Part shown: positions 57,846 through 64,000 of the stretch, piece after piece | Layout of the letters: every line of letters starts with the position of its first letter | Numbering within the stretch: the stretch's first letter is position 1 | Origin: Thiorhodococcus drewsii AZ1 | Lineage (GTDB): Bacteria > Pseudomonadota > Gammaproteobacteria > Chromatiales > Chromatiaceae | DNA: 64,000 bases | Assembly (NCBI RefSeq): GCF_000224065.1 | Contig: NZ_AFWT01000002.1 | Coordinates: forward strand, 62,001-126,000 | Reading direction: 5' to 3' | The notes under the pieces: model-generated | Seen by the model: the letters and a program-made list of their open reading frames with translations, nothing else | Told to the model about the DNA's origin: nothing | Database searches by the model: none | Translations under genes and position numbers: made by a program

Positions 57846-58594
57846 TTTCGAACAGGCAAACCAGCCGTCTGCCGCCCGAGCACCTCAGGGCGGGGCATAT
57901 CGGCCGCAAGCCACGCCAGAACGCCAGGGTGAAGCCGCCGGACCAAAGAGAGGGCCGCATCGCCGCCCCGCCCGAGACACAGCATGGGAATCCCGATCTG
58001 GCCGGCGGCGATGGCCGCCCCGACAAGCGCGGCGAATTCGCGGCAGCCGCAGCGAACGAGACGCCGATAAGGGTCACTCTCGCCCACAGGGGACTGCAAC
58101 CTCATCCCCCCCGCGTCCCACTCGCACGCCACCCCAACGAACAGCCCACAGCCAGCCAATTTGGCACGCTCCACGGCATGGCGGCCACGACTCAATGCGA
58201 CATCGAGGGCATGCTTGTTCAGCGGACTCGGCTCGATTGATGACCGGCCGCCCGAACCGTCGCCGAAGGCTCGGGCTCCGCATCCCTCTGCCGCCCCCAG
58301 ATGGCACACCTCGGTCTCGGGCCATTCGCTCTCTTGACGAACGGATCCGGCAAAGACACGCAGCCCCGGACTCCAAACCCGATCGATACGATCCTGGATG
58401 ACCCTCGGGTCCTGTCCGTCGGCGAACACCACGAACCGCAGCGGAGCCGTCAAACCGCCAAACGGCTCGACGCACCTCGGCGCGGCCGGAACGCTCAGCC
58501 AGTCGGGCCTCCGCGCATCGGATTCCCGTACAGCGCCCCGCCTGGAAACTGGGGTTTCGAGGAATGCCTCGACGCGCGCGCCGACAGCCGTCAT
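57785..58594 (-). CDS. Divergent CobT-like (NaMN:DMB phosphoribosyltransferase) protein
   Basis: 269 residues, ATG 58594 overlapping the cobD stop by ATGA, a strong sign of translational coupling. The plan resembles CobT: LRFVVFADGQD near the start, a helix LDVALSRGRHAVERAKLAGC, then GCREFAALVGAAIAAGQIGI and LRPEV-like end (MPRPEVLG). However the canonical substrate loop GEMGIGNTT is replaced (VGVACEWDAGG), and the N-terminal part is about 80 residues shorter. It may activate a lower-ligand base for cobamide, or be a degenerate paralogue. Identification rests on layout and a few motifs, so it is moderate. Confidence 0.55.
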   Translation of the reverse strand: MTAVGARVEAFLETPVSRRGAVRESDARRPDWLSVPAAPRCVEPFGGLTAPLRFVVFADGQDPRVIQDRIDRVWSPGLRVFAGSVRQESEWPETEVCHLGAAEGCGARAFGDGSGGRSSIEPSPLNKHALDVALSRGRHAVERAKLAGCGLFVGVACEWDAGGMRLQSPVGESDPYRRLVRCGCREFAALVGAAIAAGQIGIPMLCLGRGGDAALSLVRRLHPGVLAWLAADMPRPEVLGRQTAGLPVRNQLSPASEESCSIGARSCSI

Positions 58595-59667
58595 CGACGT
58601 GCACGCCTCAAAGCCGCATCCAGGCGCGCCCAACCCGATTCATCGCCTGGCAGACCAAAACGCAGACTGTCCGGGGCATCGAAACGACGCACCAAGATGG
58701 CCTGTCGAGCCAAGACGTCCTGAATCCGCTCGGCCTCATGGGTTCTGACCCATTGAAAGAGCGCCGTACCACCGGCGGGCGACAAGCCATGTCCATCGAG
58801 CAGATCGGCGAGACGCGCCGCGCGCCGATGCAGAGAGCGGCGCTCCGCCTCCTGCCAGGCTCGATCCGACAAGGCCAGACGCGCGACCTCGCGCGCCGGA
58901 CCCGACAGGGTCCAAGGCCCGAGCAGCCGTCTCACACGCTCGCGCAAACCGGGCTCGGCGAAGAGAAAGCCGACCCGCGCACCGGCCAACCCGAAGAACT
59001 TGCCGAGCGAGCGCAGCACCACCAGCCCCTCTCGGCCGGCATGCGGCAGCAGGCTCAACTCGGGGGTCGTATCCATAAATGCCTCGTCGACCACTAGCCA
59101 GCCACCGCGCTCGGCGAGACGCGTATGCCAATCGAGCAACCGATCGACCGACCAGCGCCGTCCGCTCGGATTGTTGGGATTGATGACGACCAGCGCATCC
59201 AGCCTTTCGGCCCCATCGCTCAAACGATCCTCGATCTCGGCATCGTCCAGCTCGACCACTCTGTGCCCGGCGCGACGCCAGGCATGGGCATGCTCGCGAT
59301 AGCCGATGCGCGGGATCCCGACCCGACCCGGATCGCGGAGCATGGGCAAGGCCTGGATGGCCGCCTGCGAACCGGCCAGCGGCAAGGGGTTCGGGGCGCC
59401 ATAGTAGCCGGCCGCAGTCGACTCCAAATCGTCCTCGTCCTCAGGAAGGCGTCCCCAGCAGGTCGCCGCAAGCGGCGGCACGGGCCAAGGCACGGGATTG
59501 ATGCCGGTTGAGAGGTCGAGCCAATCGGAGACTGGAATGCAATAACGCTCGGCGGCTTGGCGCAGACGTCCGCCATGCTCGGGTGGTGCCAAATCGATCA
59601 GAGGAAGATCTCCAACGCGGATAGAAACGAACGGCCAGCCCCTGCAACGGAACCGGACAACAGACAT
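58591..59667 (-). CDS. cobD: Threonine-phosphate decarboxylase (CobD/CobC type)
   Basis: About 358 residues of a PLP aminotransferase-like enzyme. It makes (R)-1-amino-2-propanol phosphate for the cobamide nucleotide loop. Family marks are the opening HGGRLRQAAERY and DWLDLSTGINPVPWP, the aminotransferase VINPNNPSG, the WLVVDEAFMD acid pair and the PLP-Lys motif RSLGKFFGLAGARVG. It ends ALRRARR. The start is uncertain: the frame runs to 59724 and several Met/Val codons (59667, 59628) are possible. The order cobD then cobT-like fits cobamide assembly. No cobalamin riboswitch was seen upstream. Confidence 0.88.
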   Translation of the reverse strand: MSVVRFRCRGWPFVSIRVGDLPLIDLAPPEHGGRLRQAAERYCIPVSDWLDLSTGINPVPWPVPPLAATCWGRLPEDEDDLESTAAGYYGAPNPLPLAGSQAAIQALPMLRDPGRVGIPRIGYREHAHAWRRAGHRVVELDDAEIEDRLSDGAERLDALVVINPNNPSGRRWSVDRLLDWHTRLAERGGWLVVDEAFMDTTPELSLLPHAGREGLVVLRSLGKFFGLAGARVGFLFAEPGLRERVRRLLGPWTLSGPAREVARLALSDRAWQEAERRSLHRRAARLADLLDGHGLSPAGGTALFQWVRTHEAERIQDVLARQAILVRRFDAPDSLRFGLPGDESGWARLDAALRRARR

Positions 59668-60178
59668 CCGAGCAAGCCACATCCTCGGATTAAGCCGATC
59701 AATCTGCCATTCGCACGCCATCACCGCAAGTGCAATGGATCAGCCGTCACTGGAACAAGCAACCGGGCGACGCTAGAACATCCGAGCCTGTGCGAGCCTC
59801 GTAACACCCCGAGCGAAGAGGCTTATGAACCAACCACCATCGAGGAACCGAGCCACGCCTTAATTTGGACGCGATTTCTCATGAAACGGCCCAAACCTCG
59901 ACGCGTATTCGATCTTCACGACTTGGCGACACTGCGCTCAGCAGGTATCTTGCTCCGCTGCCTTATCATCAGACACGGATTCGAGACTCTCCCAGCAGAA
60001 TAGGTCTTGTTGCTAATGTCATTTCTCGCCAGTATCGAACCCGATTCGTTGACGACCGTAGCGCCAATCGTCCTTGACGCGGACCGCGCGACAACGACGA
60101 GGCTCGACTCGCCTGATGTATTTGCGGCAATCCATTTCGTTCTGGGTCCGAATCGAGATCCTATCTAGAGGAAACCAC
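59668..60178. other. Divergent cobD/nhaD intergenic region
   Basis: More than 400 bases with no supported gene. It must hold the promoters of leftward cobD and rightward nhaD. I looked for the GCCACTG box of a cobalamin riboswitch on the minus strand and did not find it. The short frames here do not resemble proteins. Confidence 0.4.
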
Positions 60179-61579
60179 ATGCCCTCCGCACGAACCCTTT
60201 TCATCGGACTGCTGGCGTTGCTCGCCCCTTTTGGGGTCTTTGCGTCCGAAACGGCCGAGCATCTCGACCTCAATCTGACGACCCATTGGGTCGGTTACAC
60301 CGCACTCATTGTCTTCGGCCTGGCCTACGCGCTGGTGATGGCCGAGGAATTCCTGCATCTGCGCAAGTCCAAGCCCGTCATCATCGCCGCAGGCATCATC
60401 TGGTGCCTGATCGCCTTCATCTACACGCAGATGGGCGAGCCACACCTCGCCGGCGAGGCGGTTCGCCACAATCTGCTCGAATATTCCGAGCTGATGCTCT
60501 TCCTGCTGGTCGCCATGACCTACATCAACGCTCTGGATGAGCGGCTGGTCTTCGATGCGCTGCGCGCCTGGCTCATCCGCAAGGGATTCGGCTTCCGTTC
60601 GCTGTTCTGGATGACGGGCATCCTCTCTTTCCTCATTTCCCCGGTCGCCGATAACCTGACGACAGCCCTGCTCATGTGCGCCGTGGTCATGGCGGTCGGC
60701 GGCGACAACAAACGCTTCGTCACGCTCGCCTGCATCAACATCGTGGTTGCGGCCAACGCCGGCGGTGCCTTCAGCCCATTCGGCGACATCACCACCCTCA
60801 TGGTATGGCAGAAGGGTATCGTCGACTTCTTCGGTTTCTTCAAGCTGTTCGTGCCAGCCATCGTCAACTTCGTGGTGCCTGCGACGATCATGTTCATGGC
60901 AGTGCCCAATCTCAAACCGGACGCCGCGAACGAAGACGTGCATATGCGCCGTGGCGCGCGCCGTATCGTTCTGCTGTTCCTGGCGACCATCGCCACCGCC
61001 GTGAGCTTCCACAACTTCCTGCATCTGCCCCCGGTGATCGGCATGCTGACCGGTCTGGGCTACCTGCAGTTCTTCGGCTTCTACCTGAGAATGACCCACC
61101 ACAAGGAGACGACTAAGGGTAACAATGACGACCTGGTCGGCGACATGCCGCCCTTCGACGTCTTTAGCAAGGTCGCGCGCGCCGAGTGGGACACCCTGCT
61201 CTTCTTCTATGGCGTCGTCCTCTGCGTCGGCGGTCTGGGCCAGCTCGGCTATCTGGCGATGACCTCCGAACTCATGTACGAGCAATGGGGCCCGACCCTC
61301 GCGAACGTCTCGGTCGGCGTGCTCTCGGCCATCGTCGACAACATCCCCGTCATGTTCGCGGTTCTGACCATGAATCCGGACATGAACGAGACCCAATGGC
61401 TTCTGGTCACACTCACTGCGGGCGTCGGCGGATCTCTGCTCTCCATCGGCTCGGCAGCGGGCGTGGCACTCATGGGCCAAGCGCGAGGGACCTACACCTT
61501 CTTTGCCCATCTCAGCTGGACCCCGGCAATTGCCTTGGGCTATCTGGCAAGCATCGCGGTCCACCTCTGGATCAATTGA
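60179..61579 (+). CDS. nhaD: Na+/H+ antiporter NhaD
   Basis: 466 residues from ATG 60179, with GAGG 7 bases upstream. A cleavable signal (FIGLLALLAPFGVFASE) precedes about 11-12 helices. The ion-transporter superfamily fragment AFSPFGDITTLMVWQ and the conserved SPVADNLTTAL and SAIVDNIPVMFAVLTM motifs match NhaD. It exports Na+ (or Li+) in exchange for protons, useful in saline or sulfidic water. The stop overlaps the TTG start of the nuclease gene (TTGA, 61576-61579). Confidence 0.95.
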   Translation: MPSARTLFIGLLALLAPFGVFASETAEHLDLNLTTHWVGYTALIVFGLAYALVMAEEFLHLRKSKPVIIAAGIIWCLIAFIYTQMGEPHLAGEAVRHNLLEYSELMLFLLVAMTYINALDERLVFDALRAWLIRKGFGFRSLFWMTGILSFLISPVADNLTTALLMCAVVMAVGGDNKRFVTLACINIVVAANAGGAFSPFGDITTLMVWQKGIVDFFGFFKLFVPAIVNFVVPATIMFMAVPNLKPDAANEDVHMRRGARRIVLLFLATIATAVSFHNFLHLPPVIGMLTGLGYLQFFGFYLRMTHHKETTKGNNDDLVGDMPPFDVFSKVARAEWDTLLFFYGVVLCVGGLGQLGYLAMTSELMYEQWGPTLANVSVGVLSAIVDNIPVMFAVLTMNPDMNETQWLLVTLTAGVGGSLLSIGSAAGVALMGQARGTYTFFAHLSWTPAIALGYLASIAVHLWIN

Positions 61580-62133
61580 CGACGACCCACCGCCCACGCG
61601 AGGGGAAACGCCCTTCCCTAGCTACGCTGGCCGTCACCCTGCTCCTGACTTGGGGCTGGGCGACGGCCAGCGCCGGCTCGCCGGACACCAAGACTCGGCA
61701 TTGCCGAGCACTGAAGGTCTTGGACGGCGATTCAGTCGTACTGAGTTGCTCGGGGAAACGGATCGAGGTCCGGCTGCATTGCATCGATGCACCGGAGAAG
61801 GACCAGCGCCCTTGGGCGAATCGATCAAGGAGCCATCTGCGCCGCATCCTGCCCGACCGCATCCTGATGGCCCCCATCGAACACGACCGTTTCGGCCGTG
61901 TCGTCGCCGACCTCTACAGCGATACCTCCAAGCGGCAATTCATCAATCTGGAACAGGTCGCCAGCGGCAATGCCGCCGTCTACCGTCGCTATTGCAGCGA
62001 CCCCCAGTTCCAGCGCGCCGAGCGCAGGGCGCGCGAGGCAGGACGCGGGATTTGGAGCACGCCCGGGCTACATCAAACGCCCTGGCGCTTCCGGCACAAC
62101 AACCGACGCGGCGCTCGATCAAACGCGCAGTAG
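61576..62133 (+). CDS. Secreted thermonuclease-like protein (SNase family)
   Basis: 185 residues from a TTG at 61576 that overlaps the nhaD stop. The signal segment LATLAVTLLLTWGWATASA would export it. The staphylococcal-nuclease fold shows VLDGDSVVL (metal Asp), VRLHCIDAPEKD (catalytic Arg and Glu), HDRFGRVVADLY and FINLEQVASGNAAVYRRYC. It would cut DNA or RNA in the periplasm or outside. An Arg-rich tail (RFRHNNRRGARSNAQ) ends it. Its last 15 bases overlap the 3' end of tsaC. Confidence 0.9.
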   Translation: MTTTHRPREGKRPSLATLAVTLLLTWGWATASAGSPDTKTRHCRALKVLDGDSVVLSCSGKRIEVRLHCIDAPEKDQRPWANRSRSHLRRILPDRILMAPIEHDRFGRVVADLYSDTSKRQFINLEQVASGNAAVYRRYCSDPQFQRAERRAREAGRGIWSTPGLHQTPWRFRHNNRRGARSNAQ

Positions 62134-62682
62134 CTGTCCGGTCAAACCATCACGAATCCGCGAGGGCCGATTCGCACCCGAACAGGCGCCAGCCAGCACA
62201 TAGTCCGGCCCATTCTCAAAACCCAGACGCACCTGCACCGCGGTTCGCGCCGGTCGAAGCTGGGCCCGATTCGCGCTAGTCGAGACAATCGGACCACCAT
62301 AGGCGCGACAGAGCGCGGCCGCGATCGGGTGCGCCGTCACCCGAACCGCAAGCGTCTCGAAGCGACCTGTAAGCCAGTCCGGCGTCCGCTCACTCGCGGG
62401 AAAGAGCCAGGTATTGGGTCCCGGCCAAGAAGACCAGATTTCGCGGAGACGATCCTCGGGCAGAGACTCCACGAAAGGCTTCAGCTGATCTTGATGCGAG
62501 GCGATGAGGATCAGCCCCTTGGAAACCGCGCGCTGCTTGATCGCGAGCAGGCGCTCCACCGCTTCACCGTTCCAGGGATCGCACCCCAGACCAAAAACGG
62601 CCTCGGTCGGATAGGCGATCACCCCGCCCGAGCGCAGGCATTGAACAGCGATACGGAGACGATGCGACGAAATGACGGACAT
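62119..62682 (-). CDS. tsaC: Threonylcarbamoyl-AMP synthase (TsaC/YrdC)
   Basis: 187 residues. It makes the activated intermediate for N6-threonylcarbamoyladenosine (t6A37) in tRNA. It matches the short TsaC form: GGVIAYPTEAVFGLGCDPW (substrate loop), LLAIKQRAVSKGLILIAS (KQR helix), WPGPNTWLFPAS and AVRVTAHPIAAALCR, then IVSTSANRAQ. It starts at ATG 62682, opening MSVISSHRLRIAV. It converges with and slightly overlaps the nuclease gene. Confidence 0.95.
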   Translation of the reverse strand: MSVISSHRLRIAVQCLRSGGVIAYPTEAVFGLGCDPWNGEAVERLLAIKQRAVSKGLILIASHQDQLKPFVESLPEDRLREIWSSWPGPNTWLFPASERTPDWLTGRFETLAVRVTAHPIAAALCRAYGGPIVSTSANRAQLRPARTAVQVRLGFENGPDYVLAGACSGANRPSRIRDGLTGQLLRV

Positions 62683-62898
62683 GGGGGATACTCAATCAGC
62701 GAACAGGTGGACACGTATCGAAGAGAAGTCAACGCAGCCAGAAAACAGGATCGGCGCCCGAACAAGCCGTTACCGGATCTCGCGCCCTGGAGCGGCACTC
62801 GCATTTCGCTGAGACACCCACAGAACGTAGACTCCCGCTATGGAAATACGCGGAACACTCTCCTATAGTTTTGGGCTGCGTCGTCCACGGTTGTCAAC

Positions 62899-64000
62899 GT
62901 GAATACACCGCTCCCAAAGCCCAAGACCAAGCTCGATACCTGGATGGACCTCATCCGCCAGCAGAAGATGCCCGTCTTCGACGCGACGGTGCAGAAGATA
63001 TTCAGGATCTCACGCGACGACAAGGCACCCTTATCGGACCTGGCCAGTATCATCCTTCACGACCCGGCCTTCACGGCGCGCGTGCTCAAACTCGCCAACT
63101 CCATCCATTACAACCCATCGAGCACGGCCATCAGCACCATCACCAGGGCCGTGATCGTGCTCGGAATCAACGCCGTCTGCAACATCTCACTGACCCTCTC
63201 GCTGGTCGAGGCCACGATCGAGGGCGCGGCCAAGCAGCGCTTCGCCCGCGAACTGGGGCGAGCCATGCACGCGGCCGTACAGGCGCGCGGCCTCGCCATG
63301 GCGCGCGGCGACAAATCGCCGGAAGAGGTCTTCATCGCCACCCTGCTGACACGCATCGGTGAACTGGCCTTCTGGTGCTTCGGTGGCGAACTCGGCGAAC
63401 AGCTCGAACGACTGAGCAACACCCCGGGCATCTCCCCCGAACAGGCGCAAGAGCGCCTCCTCGGTTTCCGTTTGAGCCAGCTCAGCCGACAACTCATCCA
63501 CGAGTGGCACCTGACCGAGCTTCTCCAGGATACCGTCGATCATCCCACCAAGAGAAACGACCGCGTTCTGACACTCGCGCTCGGCCATCAGATCGCGCGC
63601 TGCGCCGAGGAAAAGGGTTGGCAATCGCCAGACATGGAGAAGCTGGTGAACAAATCCGCAATCCTCGCCGCACTCTCGAAGAACGACGCGCGCAGCATGC
63701 TGCACCAAGAAGCCAGACAGGCATGCATCATGGCGACCGATTACGGCGCCGACTTCGCCGCCCCATACATCCCGCAACCTGCGTCCTCGCGCGACCGCAG
63801 CCAGGAGCCGACCGGGGCCGAGACGTCCATTCTCGCAAGCAAGCCCGCTCCGCCCCCGTCTGGAGGTCTGCCCTCGGACCAACTGACACAGATGAAGATC
63901 CTGCGCGAACTCGCGACCCTACTGGCCGAGGAACGCTGCGACCTCAATGTCATCATGGAACTCGTGCTGGAAGGCATCTATCGCGGCATTGGAATGGACC
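62899..64000 (+). CDS. HDOD-domain protein, 3' end outside window
   Basis: A GTG start (62899) opens a frame with no stop to the end of the window (367 codons). It begins MNTPLPKPKTKLDTWMDLIR. The HDOD domain (a catalytically inactive HD relative in signalling) shows LPVFDATVQKIF-type opening (KMPVFDATVQKIFRIS), LASIILHDPAFTARVLKLAN and AISTITRAVIVLGINAVCN. After about residue 290 there is a Ser/Pro-rich linker, then the start of another domain (MKILRELATLLAEERCDLNV), possibly GAF. It could control chemotaxis, flagella or sensing; a GTG 5' of it has no strong ribosome site. Confidence 0.88.
   Translation, partial: MNTPLPKPKTKLDTWMDLIRQQKMPVFDATVQKIFRISRDDKAPLSDLASIILHDPAFTARVLKLANSIHYNPSSTAISTITRAVIVLGINAVCNISLTLSLVEATIEGAAKQRFARELGRAMHAAVQARGLAMARGDKSPEEVFIATLLTRIGELAFWCFGGELGEQLERLSNTPGISPEQAQERLLGFRLSQLSRQLIHEWHLTELLQDTVDHPTKRNDRVLTLALGHQIARCAEEKGWQSPDMEKLVNKSAILAALSKNDARSMLHQEARQACIMATDYGADFAAPYIPQPASSRDRSQEPTGAETSILASKPAPPPSGGLPSDQLTQMKILRELATLLAEERCDLNVIMELVLEGIYRGIGMD

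Noticed and set aside
59668-60178. Cobalamin riboswitch upstream of cobD
   Set aside because: I looked for the GCCACTG/B12-box region and AGCC-GGAGACC-type core on the minus strand and did not find them.
60161-61597. 478-codon open frame opposite nhaD
   Set aside because: Antisense shadow. The plus frame has clear NhaD motifs and a ribosome site; the minus frame is Glu/Asp/His-rich without motifs.

Overview
The window is a contiguous piece of a high-GC gammaproteobacterial chromosome, most likely from a purple sulfur bacterium (Chromatiaceae; Allochromatium, Thiocystis or Thiocapsa type). The main reason is the Isp-type membrane [NiFe]-hydrogenase operon hynS-isp1-isp2-hynL, with its protease, HypC and HupH-like helper. 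The housekeeping genes (acnA, purB, ppsA, ileS, lspA, rimK, tsaC) are also gammaproteobacterial in character. No rRNA, tRNA, CRISPR array or intact insertion sequence was seen.

Layout. 1-9 kb: the 3' part of acnA, purB, an OmpA-family protein, a DUF7931-type protein, a lipase-like hydrolase, a 5'-nucleotidase-family phosphoesterase and a membrane protein carrying an eleven-residue Ala/Pro/Glu tandem repeat. 9.5-20 kb: ppsA, an alpha/beta hydrolase, then a minus-strand block running nadM/Nudix - nadV - pntA1 - pntA2 - pntB - AI-2E-type permease. That block joins nicotinamide salvage to NAD with NAD(P) transhydrogenation.

20-28.5 kb is the most interesting segment. It holds a WGR/HEAT-repeat protein, a winged-helix SWIM protein, a structured noncoding region with a very long hairpin, a reverse transcriptase with both retron hallmarks (NAxxH and VTG), and a WGR/beta-propeller protein. 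I read this as a retron defence locus of the ARM + WHSWIM kind (type XIII in the published scheme, from memory), with an extra WGR-propeller gene after a MITE-like inverted repeat. 28.6-33 kb: an AraC/PchR-like regulator with a Fur box, a TonB-dependent receptor, a broken siderophore-permease remnant fused to a scrap of an antisense AAA ATPase, and a methyltransferase. This looks like an eroding accessory region.

33-41 kb: ppsR (regulator of PEP synthase), then the hydrogenase locus. H2 oxidised by HynSL feeds electrons through Isp1 (membrane cytochrome b) and Isp2 (HdrD/DsrK-like Fe-S protein). 41.6-49 kb: a membrane-anchored receiver protein beside a class A beta-lactamase-like protein, rlmI ending in a terminator built from heptamer repeats, an L,D-transpeptidase lipoprotein, a polysaccharide flippase, a DUF4124 protein and an HD-GYP c-di-GMP phosphodiesterase. 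49-64 kb: ileS, lspA, rimK, small coiled-coil proteins, a retropepsin-like protease, an AAA ATPase with a Cys/His N-terminus, cobD with a divergent cobT-like gene, nhaD, a secreted nuclease, tsaC and an HDOD gene cut off by the window end.
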